Shown: piece by piece, positions 44,661 through 52,682 of the stretch
Layout: each line of letters starts with the position of its first letter
How positions within the stretch are numbered: position 1 is the first letter of the stretch
DNA from: Jeotgalibacillus sp. R-1-5s-1
Lineage (GTDB): Bacteria > Bacillota > Bacilli > Bacillales > Jeotgalibacillaceae
NCBI RefSeq assembly: GCF_004405105.1
Contig: NZ_SORW01000028.1
Coordinates: 202,331-266,330, forward strand
Direction: 5' to 3'
Length of the DNA: 64,000 nt
Position numbers and translations under genes: made by a program
The notes under the pieces: model-generated
Seen by the model: only the letters and a program-made list of their open reading frames with translations
What the model was told of the DNA's origin: nothing
The model's database searches: none

Positions 44661-44772
44661 TCACGAATTATTAAATAAGCTCACGAACTTTCCCGCTAAA
44701 CTCACGAACCTGAGAGGGGAACTCACAAACTCCCACCGCAAACTCACAAACTCATACCGGAACCTCACATTC
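44661..44772. repeat. 21-bp-phased CTCACRAA array, six units
   Basis: TCACGAAT, TCACGAAC, TCACGAAC, TCACAAAC, TCACAAAC and TCACATTC begin at 44661, 44681, 44702, 44723, 44744 and 44765: steps 20, 21, 21, 21, 21. Filler between units is unrelated. Lies between the convergent yugE and SNF genes, in the 319-base gap 44493-44811. Confidence 0.9.
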
Positions 44773-44775
44773 CAG

Positions 44776-44801
44776 AAAAAAGAACGGGCAGCAGCCCGTT
44801 C
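44776..44801 (-). terminator. Terminator of the second SNF transporter gene
   Basis: AAAAAAGAACGGGC and GCCCGTTCC pair; on the minus strand the stem is followed by TTTTTT. Confidence 0.88.
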
Positions 44802-44811
44802 CATCAAAAAT

Positions 44812-46152
44812 TTATATAATGTTTAATTTCTCTAAGAAGATTAAAATAATCGCCAGTGGTGCGACCACCTTGATCAGAACATACCAGACAGTCATCCAGC
44901 GGTATGTGCCTCCAGCTCCTTTAGAGAGTTCACCAAACACATCTTCTTTTTTCAGCTTATATCCAACAAACAGACTGATCAGTAATGCGCCGAGCGGAAG
45001 TCCGAAGCTGCTTGTAATATAATCGGCAAAATCGAACATGATATAGCCTGCAATCGTTACATCTGAGAATACACCGAATGACAAAGCACTTGGTAGTCCT
45101 ACGATAAAGATCAGAATCCCGGAGATCCAGGCATACTTTTTACGTTTGTCATCCTGACCACGTGAGAAAGTGGCAGTCACGATTTCGAGAATCGAAAACG
45201 CAGACGTTAATGTTGCAAACAACAGCAGGACAAGGAAGACAAACATGAACACGCCGCCGAAAGCCAGCTCGTTAAAGATCGCAGGCAGCACAACAAATAC
45301 AAGTCCCGGTCCTTCTCCCGGTTCAAATCCCAAAGCGAATACTGCAGGGAAAATCACAATTCCGGCTAAAAGGGAAATGACGATATTCAGGATCGCAACC
45401 GATGCAGTAGAGCGTCCAAGGTTATCCTGATCCTTCAGGTAGGATGCATAAGTAATCATGACAGAAACCCCAACACTTAAAGCGAAAAAGGATTGACCCA
45501 ATGCCAATAGCATTGTATTGCTGTCAAAGTAGCTCCAGTCAGGTATGAATAAATACTCAATTCCTTCCATGGCACCGTCAAGTGTAAGTGAGCGAACGGC
45601 TAACAGAACAAACATCAAGAGCAGAGCTGGCATCATGATCTTGCTGGCACGCTCAATTCCGTTTTGGATACCACTCTGAACGACCCAAATCGTGATCGTC
45701 ATAAATAGCGCCTGTGCAATCAAAACTTCTGCGGGATTGGCAATAATCGACTCAAACAGGCCACCGTACTCTGCCTGGGTCAAGCCTGACAGCCCGCCTG
45801 TTACACTTCTCCATAAGTAAGATAAAATCCAGCCGCCAACCACACTGTAGAAAGATAAGATAATAATAGCGATAATCGTTCCGATAATTCCGATAAACGG
45901 CCAGGCTGTTCCCGGCGCAAGCTTTTTAAACGTTGTCACAGCATCCGCTTTACCTCTGCGGCCAATGACAAATTCAGCAAGCAGGATCGGTCCGGCGATT
46001 AAAATAGTGAACAGGATAAACAAAAGAAGAAAAATACTTCCTCCGTTTGAGCCTGCCATATAAGGAAACTTCCAGATCGCCCCCAAACCGATTGCAGAAC
46101 CGGCTGCAGCAAGGACAAATCCGAGTTTTGAAGACCATTGCTGATTACTCAT
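44812..46152 (-). CDS. Na+-dependent SNF-family transporter
   Basis: 446 residues, about eleven helices, with WSSKLGFVLAAAGSAIGLGA and IWKFPYMAGSNGG at the start (Na+ and substrate site of helix 1). Related to bacterial tryptophan/amino acid symporters such as TnaT; substrate not predictable. Shorter than the SNF protein at 3801 and without a small subunit. ATG 46152 with GAGGTG at good spacing is chosen over 46161. Confidence 0.88.
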   Translation of the reverse strand: MSNQQWSSKLGFVLAAAGSAIGLGAIWKFPYMAGSNGGSIFLLLFILFTILIAGPILLAEFVIGRRGKADAVTTFKKLAPGTAWPFIGIIGTIIAIIILSFYSVVGGWILSYLWRSVTGGLSGLTQAEYGGLFESIIANPAEVLIAQALFMTITIWVVQSGIQNGIERASKIMMPALLLMFVLLAVRSLTLDGAMEGIEYLFIPDWSYFDSNTMLLALGQSFFALSVGVSVMITYASYLKDQDNLGRSTASVAILNIVISLLAGIVIFPAVFALGFEPGEGPGLVFVVLPAIFNELAFGGVFMFVFLVLLLFATLTSAFSILEIVTATFSRGQDDKRKKYAWISGILIFIVGLPSALSFGVFSDVTIAGYIMFDFADYITSSFGLPLGALLISLFVGYKLKKEDVFGELSKGAGGTYRWMTVWYVLIKVVAPLAIILIFLEKLNII

Positions 46153-46398
46153 TTCATTCACCTCTTCAAGTCATGATTTGTATATGCTACTACATACCAG
46201 GATCAGAAGAAAAGACTTTTTTGAAAATTTCACGAATCCATTTAACGACACGGGCCCAACTGCATACAAACCTGTTAGATCCTAGTCTGTTTACTAAAAT
46301 AAGAATAAAACAAATCCTCTTCTGTCTTTTTTGAAACATTCTGATAACATAGTACGTATAAAAGGTATGCGCAACAAATATAGAGGCAGGTGTGAAAG

Positions 46399-48552
46399 TT
46401 GAGAGAGAAATCAAAAGAGCAGCCTCAGGAACAGCCTGAGTTTTTATATGAAGCGGATGAGATTAAAAAAGCAGAGCTTCTTTCCATTATGATGGGATAT
46501 GGTGAATCAGAAAAACCTGAAGCTGTCAGTCATGTACTGAGTCAATCCGATCAGAAGCGCGATATCATAAAGGCATTTATCCGTTATGGTGAATCGAATC
46601 CTCCCGAAGGCCCTTCCATGAAAGTGTCTGCATTTGCAGAGGATCAGGAGCTTCATCAATCCATTCAATCATTACCCTACACACAGAAAGTACTTGTTTT
46701 ACTAACTTCATTTTACCCCATTACAGATGCTGATGCAGCTGCCTATATTGGTATTTCTGAAGAACAGGTCAAGGTTGAAAAGCAGGAAGCGTATCATACC
46801 CTGGCTGAAAGCACGAACACTGAGCAGGATCAGATACCTGCTATGCTGACATTTTTAAATAAAGCCTATAAAAAAGTGCCTTTGACCTTGCAGCAGCAGG
46901 ATTTCACCGCTGTTGATCAAGCGGGCAGCACAAGTGAGACAAAAGCAAAGGGTAAGAACTGGCCAGCTGTTACGACCGCAGCTGTCATATTACTGGCCGG
47001 AGGTCTTGCATTTGCCCTGAATGACCCGATTCCGGAAGAAACAGAAAGAACAGCCGCAGCGAATGAAGAGCGGGAGGAAGAGGAAGAGTTTATTATTCCT
47101 GAAGAAGAAATTGATGTTGCTAATCAGGAACTTGAAAATAAGAAAGAAGAATTGGTTGTGCAGTTAGGCCTCTCTGCTGAAGAAGTGAATCAGTTACCAG
47201 TGGTTGAAATGGCGAAGGGTCAACTGATGCATTTGGAATACCTGAACGAGCAAAACGATCCGTATTATTCAAATCTAAGTGAAGAAGAGTTAAGACAGGA
47301 AATTGATGTGATCAAAGACTCTGCCTTACTATCGATTGCGCCTCCGCTTTCGTTTTTAAATCCGGACCTGCCTATGTATAATCAGTGGCTACCTGAAAAA
47401 GATCTGTATACAACATCAGATGTAGCGACAGCTTTCTTCCATGATTATGCCCAGTCTCTACGTGTCGTTTATGAGGAAAAACTGAATGCACAAAGAGAAG
47501 AAATGGCGCCTTGGAGCAGGTCTTATTTTAAAGAAAGTGAGCTGCCGGAGGATGAACGGGTACTGAGAGAAAAAATCCGCGAAAATGGATTTGATTTTGA
47601 ATATGATTTTGATCAGAACCGTTTTCATGTAATGATAGGCGGTGAAAATTTCGATACCGCCATCATGTCACTCGATCCTGTTTTTCAACAGGTTTTAAAT
47701 AATTTACCTGAGCTGAATTTAGGAATTTACGGTGAACTTCATCACAGCGGTACGCAATCCCCAGATGATCATTTAAAGGCACTTCTTAAAATAGATGAAA
47801 ATATAAATTTTTTGCATGAATCATCTCCAGACATGTCAGACCCATTCACAAGTTCAAGCTTTTTGTTTAGCAGTCTGAACCAGTTCGAGATGCTTTTTGC
47901 TCAATATATATCGGGAAGTCCTGAAAAAATGATTTTTGAAAACGGCTTCTTAAAAGAGGACGTCAAACAATCCTGGGAGAAAGTGCTGGCAGATGAAAGT
48001 TTGAAAGGAAAAGAAATATATAAGGTAGTCGACTTTCAATACAGGCTATTAAAAAACAATAACTTTGAACTTCTGCGTGGAATAGAAAATACGAGTTTTT
48101 TGTTATATCCCGATATCAGGCATTGGTATCATTTTAATGGCAATTCCACATTTGTTGATTTTCCGCTTGAGCACTATCACGGTAAGGTCTATGAACTATA
48201 TACAACACCTGAGAACCGGAACATGTTGTCTGTATTGCAGGCAGAACAGATTGCGATGCTTTATCTAAACAGTATTAAGATGCAGGATACAGAAGTACTA
48301 TACTCATTTTTTGAACCAACAGATAAGTTACCTTCATTAGAGGAGTTTCAGACATTGGTGCCACCGGATATTCTAGGGAAGCTTGAGCTTGACCGAATGA
48401 ATAATATTTATGTCAACTCGACTGGCTCTAATGACAGTCTGTCTGTAAATGTGGAAAAAAACGATGGCACGATGCTGATCATTACAATGGTCAAAACTGA
48501 TGAGGGTTATAAAGTGAAATTTACAAGTGATCAAATGTTTAACCGTTATTAA
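46399..48552 (+). CDS. Sigma-4-like / transmembrane / extracytoplasmic protein, first of a tandem pair
   Basis: 717 residues, family not recognised. Residues about 88-137 (SLPYTQKVLVLLTSFYPITD ... AAYIGISEEQVKVEKQEA) resemble sigma-70 region 4 of ECF factors. One membrane helix follows (WPAVTTAAVILLAGGLAFAL, 188-208), then an acidic linker and about 500 extracytoplasmic residues including ENGFDFEYDFDQNRFHVMIG near 395. The last 110 residues look like an NTF2/SnoaL fold. TTG 46399 with AGGTGTG upstream is the start. A terminator separates it from its paralogue at 48616. No sigma region 2 is seen, so it is not a complete sigma factor. A signal-linked regulator is inferred. Confidence 0.7.
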   Translation: MREKSKEQPQEQPEFLYEADEIKKAELLSIMMGYGESEKPEAVSHVLSQSDQKRDIIKAFIRYGESNPPEGPSMKVSAFAEDQELHQSIQSLPYTQKVLVLLTSFYPITDADAAAYIGISEEQVKVEKQEAYHTLAESTNTEQDQIPAMLTFLNKAYKKVPLTLQQQDFTAVDQAGSTSETKAKGKNWPAVTTAAVILLAGGLAFALNDPIPEETERTAAANEEREEEEEFIIPEEEIDVANQELENKKEELVVQLGLSAEEVNQLPVVEMAKGQLMHLEYLNEQNDPYYSNLSEEELRQEIDVIKDSALLSIAPPLSFLNPDLPMYNQWLPEKDLYTTSDVATAFFHDYAQSLRVVYEEKLNAQREEMAPWSRSYFKESELPEDERVLREKIRENGFDFEYDFDQNRFHVMIGGENFDTAIMSLDPVFQQVLNNLPELNLGIYGELHHSGTQSPDDHLKALLKIDENINFLHESSPDMSDPFTSSSFLFSSLNQFEMLFAQYISGSPEKMIFENGFLKEDVKQSWEKVLADESLKGKEIYKVVDFQYRLLKNNNFELLRGIENTSFLLYPDIRHWYHFNGNSTFVDFPLEHYHGKVYELYTTPENRNMLSVLQAEQIAMLYLNSIKMQDTEVLYSFFEPTDKLPSLEEFQTLVPPDILGKLELDRMNNIYVNSTGSNDSLSVNVEKNDGTMLIITMVKTDEGYKVKFTSDQMFNRY

Positions 48553-48557
48553 TTGAT

Positions 48558-48597
48558 GAAGAGGTCGCTTCGTTTTAATCTGAAGTGACCTTTTTAA
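48558..48597 (+). terminator. Terminator between the tandem paralogues
   Basis: AGGTCGCTTC and GAAGTGACCT pair around ten bases, followed by TTTTT. Confidence 0.78.
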
Positions 48598-48615
48598 TGT
48601 GCAGGGAGTGATTGG

Positions 48616-50580
48616 GTGCTTACACCTCAAAAGGAACTGAATGACTTTTTGTTTGCGATGGGGCTTTCGTTTGAGGAGCGCGGGCGCCTGTTTAAGGAAA
48701 TGGATCAGGACAAAACACAGAAAGCTCATTTGAAATGGCTTTTGAATCAGATAGAAGCCATTCCCGTTTCAGAAGAGGGAAAAGATGAGTTTATTCATTA
48801 TGAAGATCAGGAACTGTGGCTGGAAATCATCAGGCTGCCAATGAAAATGAGGGCGGCGATTGTTTTATTTTACATAGTTGATCTGGATGAGTTTGAGATC
48901 AGCGAAATGACGGCAGATAAAGAAGAAGCTTTGTCTTTGCTCACGGATCAGCTCCGTATGAATCGGGGTTATGACGTTTCGGCTGACCAGATGGAAAAAA
49001 TGCTGCTGCTGATAGCAAAGGTAATTAAGAATCGTGAAACAGAGACGTTTGAAGTCGAGCCGGTCAGGACAGAACCTCTAGTGGAGAAAAAATCCAACAG
49101 GATGATTTATTTTACGGGGGCAGCGATATTGCTGCTTTCAATCGTTATCGCTTTTCTGACGAACGAGCCTGCTGAAAACACTGCAGAACCGGCAACGATT
49201 CGTTTACCGGATTCAATGGAAAGCGAAATGCAGGAGATGACAAGGTTAAAGGAATCTGTTTTTCAATCTCATATGACGAAAACAGGGCTGAATGAGGAAG
49301 ATTTGAAATCAATTGATTTTTTTGCCCCTTTTTACAATGAATATGACAGTATTGTTAATGCCATCGGACAGGCTGAGGCAGCGTTTGAGCTTGAAGGGGT
49401 CAGAATGCAGATGGAGCGGCTGATCACAATGGGGGATTATGTCTACAACACACCGATCGAAAGATTTGATCAGAATATAGCTGACATACAAGGGGAATCA
49501 GATTTTGAAAGGCAGAAGCAGGCAGGGGATGCCCTGAATATTTTCATTGATGCAACGGAGGGAATGCAGGCGTTATATCAGAAGAAAATAGATGAATACA
49601 CTTATGAACTTGACCAGCTTTCAGGAGGGAATCTGTCTGAGTATTCCCCTTCAAGGGAAACTCAGGAGTTGATTGATGTCATTGGTCAAAATGGGTTTGA
49701 AGTTGTCATTTTACCGGCTGAAAAAGAGTACAAGGTGGAGTATGGCGGAGACAAATTCAAGGAGGCTGCCGGTGATCAGTTAAATGCTGCCTCTATTTCT
49801 TTACTTTATGAACAGGCTTCACTTCCTTATGTACAGGATGGTGAATCGGATCTTTCCTATGACCAGATGGCACGAAAATTACTGCTGTCTGAAGAAATAT
49901 TGTCAGGGCTGGCTGGCAGAAACATCGTGACGGATGATTATTTGCTGCAGCATACTCAGCTTTTTCATGAGTTTTTGGATAAGCTGAGTGATGGAGAAAA
50001 TCGGCTTTCATCAGAGGTCCGTAAAGTTTGGGAAAGTATGATCAAAACTGAAAATCTTAAAGAATCGACGACTGCCAGGTATATAGCCACCATTTATGAA
50101 GAACTTGAAGCGGAAAATTTTATCATTAATCCAGAAACAAGCGAGATCATTCATCGGTATACACAGGCGCCGGCCGTTTATCGTGTGAGGGAGAATGAAA
50201 ATTACTTCCCGCTAAATCAGACGCCTATGTTCGAAAAAGCTAATATGATCGCAACTTTTCAGGATGAACTTGATGTCAAACCTCTGCTTCCGGATCAGGT
50301 GATTCAGGTTTATATTCAAACGATCCTGACTTCTGAAAAAGAGGCAGCCTATTTTCTGGCTGACACGGCACTTTCATATGAGGAATTTGAAAATCAACCA
50401 TGGCAGGTGCCAAGCTTTCAGGCGGATGGGCTCATTGAATTTATAACTCATTATGATTCTGACAATGCTGCAAGGATTACGGCAGTTCACACTGACGGTT
50501 CTGAATATCCGTTCGAACTCGTTCAGAAGGATGGTCGATGGCAGCCAGTTTTCGATCCGGCTCATTTGACATGGTTTTGA
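48616..50580 (+). CDS. Sigma-4-like / transmembrane / extracytoplasmic protein, second of a tandem pair
   Basis: 654 residues, paralogous to 46399-48552. Residues 72-115 (IRLPMKMRAAIVLFYIVDLD then EFEISEMTADKEEALSLL) keep the spacing of the sigma-4-like segment with a more degraded helix-turn-helix. Membrane helix at 162-182 (MIYFTGAAILLLSIVIAF). Outside: helical region, then GQNGFEVVILPAEKEYKVEY matching the NGF strand-pair of the first protein, and a C-terminal domain (KPLLPDQVIQVYIQTIL ... PFELVQKDGRWQPVFD) aligned with the partner's NTF2-like end. GTG 48616 has GGGAGTG upstream. The yugI promoter overlaps its stop. Confidence 0.7.
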   Translation: MLTPQKELNDFLFAMGLSFEERGRLFKEMDQDKTQKAHLKWLLNQIEAIPVSEEGKDEFIHYEDQELWLEIIRLPMKMRAAIVLFYIVDLDEFEISEMTADKEEALSLLTDQLRMNRGYDVSADQMEKMLLLIAKVIKNRETETFEVEPVRTEPLVEKKSNRMIYFTGAAILLLSIVIAFLTNEPAENTAEPATIRLPDSMESEMQEMTRLKESVFQSHMTKTGLNEEDLKSIDFFAPFYNEYDSIVNAIGQAEAAFELEGVRMQMERLITMGDYVYNTPIERFDQNIADIQGESDFERQKQAGDALNIFIDATEGMQALYQKKIDEYTYELDQLSGGNLSEYSPSRETQELIDVIGQNGFEVVILPAEKEYKVEYGGDKFKEAAGDQLNAASISLLYEQASLPYVQDGESDLSYDQMARKLLLSEEILSGLAGRNIVTDDYLLQHTQLFHEFLDKLSDGENRLSSEVRKVWESMIKTENLKESTTARYIATIYEELEAENFIINPETSEIIHRYTQAPAVYRVRENENYFPLNQTPMFEKANMIATFQDELDVKPLLPDQVIQVYIQTILTSEKEAAYFLADTALSYEEFENQPWQVPSFQADGLIEFITHYDSDNAARITAVHTDGSEYPFELVQKDGRWQPVFDPAHLTWF

Positions 50581-50605
50581 TTTAATCTCTCAACTATGAT
50601 ATAAT
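50577..50605 (+). promoter_or_regulatory. Sigma-A promoter of yugI
   Basis: TTGATT (50577-50582), 17-base spacer, TATAAT (50600-50605). The -35 overlaps the stop codon of the preceding gene. Confidence 0.6.
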
Positions 50606-50656
50606 CAATAATTGCGTGAAAACGATAAAAAATAATTGGTTATAGGAGAGATTTCC

Positions 50657-51040
50657 ATGTCTACAAAATTCGAAGCAGGACAAGAACTAAAAGGTAAAGT
50701 AACAGGCATTCAGGCATACGGTGCGTTCGTTGCACTTGATGAAGATACACAAGGTCTGGTTCACATTTCAGAAATTACTCACGGTTACGTAAACGACATC
50801 AACGACCACCTTTCAGTTGGTCAGGAAGTAAACGTAAAAGTTCTTTCTGTTGACGAGAAAGCTGGAAAGTACAGCCTTTCAATCCGTGCAACTGAAGAAG
50901 CACCAGAAAAGCCACAGCGTAAAGAACGCCGTGCACCACAAGCTTCAAAAGCTGTATCTCACACAGAAGATACAACTGGCTTCAACAGCCTGAAAGACAA
51001 GCTTCAAGAGTGGATCGACCAGTCTGACATGAAGCGCTAA
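50657..51040 (+). CDS. yugI: S1-domain RNA-binding protein YugI (general stress protein 13)
   Basis: 127 residues. One S1/OB domain (GQELKGKVTGIQAYGAFVAL ... EITHGYVNDINDHLSVGQEV) and a Lys/Arg-rich tail. Binds RNA, probably ribosome-associated; general stress protein in B. subtilis. ATG 50657 with ATAGGAGAG upstream. Ends in an intrinsic terminator. Codon use looks biased to preferred codons, consistent with high expression. Confidence 0.93.
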   Translation: MSTKFEAGQELKGKVTGIQAYGAFVALDEDTQGLVHISEITHGYVNDINDHLSVGQEVNVKVLSVDEKAGKYSLSIRATEEAPEKPQRKERRAPQASKAVSHTEDTTGFNSLKDKLQEWIDQSDMKR

Positions 51041-51051
51041 TTTTTTTACTG

Positions 51052-51080
51052 AAAAACCGGGGCTATTGCTCTGGTTTTTT
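51052..51080 (+). terminator. Intrinsic terminator after yugI
   Basis: AAAAACCGGGGC pairs with GCTCTGGTTTTT (with G-U pairs). Confidence 0.82.
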
Positions 51081-51087
51081 CTTTTGC

Positions 51088-51141
51088 GGGGGACGGAGCG
51101 CCCGTTCTTTTTTTCAAAAAGGAACGGGCGCTCCGTCCCCC
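51088..51141. repeat. Perfect 20-bp inverted repeat at the end of the RocR-like gene
   Basis: GGGGGACGGAGCGCCCGTTC (51088-51107) is the exact complement of 51122-51141; the loop (T-run then A-run) can extend the stem. The right arm ends on the RocR-like stop codon. No U-tract follows on either side. Confidence 0.9.
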
Positions 51142-52493
51142 TATTTCTTGAGTCGCAGCAGCCCGTTCTTTTTCATCCTATATTGCAGATTCTGGCGGCT
51201 CATGCCCAGTGCGTCTGCTGTTTTGGTAATGTTGTGGTCATGGTATTGGAGCGATTTCTGAATATAGTAGGATTCTGCCTCCTGCAGGAATGCATCGAGT
51301 GTTTGTGAGGCTTTGCCTTCTTTGACCATAAAGGCTGAGCTGTCGAGCACTGGAGCGGGACTTGCCGGGTCATCAAATTTCAGCCTGAAGTAGTGGGGAA
51401 GGTGAGTGAATTCTATCTGCTGGTCATTCCCGAGTGCGAACATGGAAGCTTCCATGACATGTTCAAGTTCACGGACATTTCCAGGCCAGTCGTAGGAAGA
51501 AAATAGATGAAGCACTTCCTCGCTTACGTCCTTGACTGAAGTCTGGAATCTGGCGTTGAAATCCTCAATAAAATATTCTGTCAGTTCTTTCATATCCTCC
51601 AGGCGTTCTCTGAGTGAAGGAACAAAAATCGTCCGTTCGCTTACGGTGTAATAAAGGTCCTTCATCAGTAAACCATCCTGTACAGCATCAATCGGATCCT
51701 GACTCAGTGTCAGGATAAAAAACTGTTTCAGGCTTTCGCCACTCCGTTTTTGTTTCTCACTGATAAGATGCTGATTCAGGAGCTCCTGCCATTTAAGCTC
51801 CAGATATTCAACATGCCCCATAAAATAAGTTACCGGTTCATTTGATGGTTCATTCATTTCGCTGAAGAAGCGGTCAATGCTTTCTGAGGAAGCGGTTCTG
51901 AAATCTATCGCATGAAATGCATCGTGCTGATAGCCGCGTTCAAGATGAATGCTTTGCGCCAGGAGCTCCTTGCCGCTTCCCGCTTCCCCGCACAGCAGCA
52001 GAAAATCATTCGCGTGTGCGGCCTTTTTTCCTTCAAAAATCATTTGTGCAACTAAAGGCGTGCTTCCGGTCCAATGGTCAAAGGAAGAAAGTGTTGGCGG
52101 CTTTGTATCTTTAGTTTGGCCAACCTGCCTCAGCTCTCTTGCCATCTCAATCGCACCTGCAATTTCTCCGTTGACGATAATAGGGAAGGTATCATTCAGC
52201 GTCATAATCTCATGGCCATTTACATTAAAGTAGGACTGTCTGACGTTCAAAATTGGTTTTTTGGATGCGAGGGCCTGCAAAAGCGTGCTCCGTTCATCCG
52301 GGTGAAATTGAAAAATATCCTGCAGCCTTTTGTCGAGAAGATCAATATCATTCATCGCTTCCATTTCACGCATTTTCTGGTTGTAAAAAATCGTTCGCCC
52401 GTTCGGATCGACCACGTGAATGCCGCGATCAATCTGGTCCAGCATGGCAGAAACAAATTCCGTGCTGATCACAGTCCCTCTGTGTGATTTCAT
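51141..52493 (-). CDS. RocR-like regulator with altered AAA+ domain
   Basis: 450 residues: PAS domain (IDRGIHVVDPNGRTIFYNQK), AAA+ domain with Walker A GEAGSGKELLAQ, and a Fis-type DNA-binding helix-turn-helix (NITKTADALGMSRQNLQYRM). Unlike RocR of B. subtilis, there is no GAFTGA loop for contacting sigma-54, and the Walker B stretch (normally TLFLDE) reads VTYFMGHVEYL without the acidic pair; the segment between Walker A and B is short. ATP-driven sigma-54 activation is therefore unlikely. Divergent from rocA, sharing two palindromes. GGGGTGG precedes ATG 52493. Confidence 0.85.
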   Translation of the reverse strand: MKSHRGTVISTEFVSAMLDQIDRGIHVVDPNGRTIFYNQKMREMEAMNDIDLLDKRLQDIFQFHPDERSTLLQALASKKPILNVRQSYFNVNGHEIMTLNDTFPIIVNGEIAGAIEMARELRQVGQTKDTKPPTLSSFDHWTGSTPLVAQMIFEGKKAAHANDFLLLCGEAGSGKELLAQSIHLERGYQHDAFHAIDFRTASSESIDRFFSEMNEPSNEPVTYFMGHVEYLELKWQELLNQHLISEKQKRSGESLKQFFILTLSQDPIDAVQDGLLMKDLYYTVSERTIFVPSLRERLEDMKELTEYFIEDFNARFQTSVKDVSEEVLHLFSSYDWPGNVRELEHVMEASMFALGNDQQIEFTHLPHYFRLKFDDPASPAPVLDSSAFMVKEGKASQTLDAFLQEAESYYIQKSLQYHDHNITKTADALGMSRQNLQYRMKKNGLLRLKK

Positions 52494-52576
52494 CTAACCA
52501 CCCCTTGTTAAATCATTGATCATGTATTCATCTATTTGAAATTAAGAATTTTTAAATGACTGAAAAGAAAAAATAC

Positions 52577-52605
52577 TTGAAAAATGCAATCATCTTTTGC
52601 ATTAT
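52577..52605 (+). promoter_or_regulatory. Candidate sigma-A promoter of rocA with operator in its spacer
   Basis: TTGAAA (52577-52582), 17-base spacer, CATTAT (52600-52605). The palindrome TGCAATCATCTTTTGCA (52585-52601) occupies the spacer. No sigma-54 element was found. Confidence 0.4.
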
Positions 52606-52645
52606 TATATATGTAAGGGTTTTCTAACTGCAAATATTTTTTGCA
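52585..52645. promoter_or_regulatory. Two TGCAA-N7-TTGCA palindromes between the RocR-like gene and rocA
   Basis: TGCAATCATCTTTTGCA (52585-52601) and TGCAAATATTTTTTGCA (52629-52645) have the same 17-bp form and are 44 bases apart centre to centre. TGCAA/TTGCA dyads are the core of RocR upstream sites in B. subtilis. Confidence 0.7.
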
Positions 52646-52682
52646 CTGTACCCAATAACATTTATATATAGGAGGTTTACTT

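Noticed and set aside
46190..46414. 74-codon minus-strand frame between the SNF gene and the tandem pair
   Set aside because: Starts inside the next gene, no ribosome site, and would overlap the promoter region of both divergent genes.
52494..52682. Sigma-54 promoter before rocA
   Set aside because: TGCAAATATTTTTTGCA superficially recalls -24/-12 spacing, but the invariant GG is absent and the sequence is better read as a palindrome.
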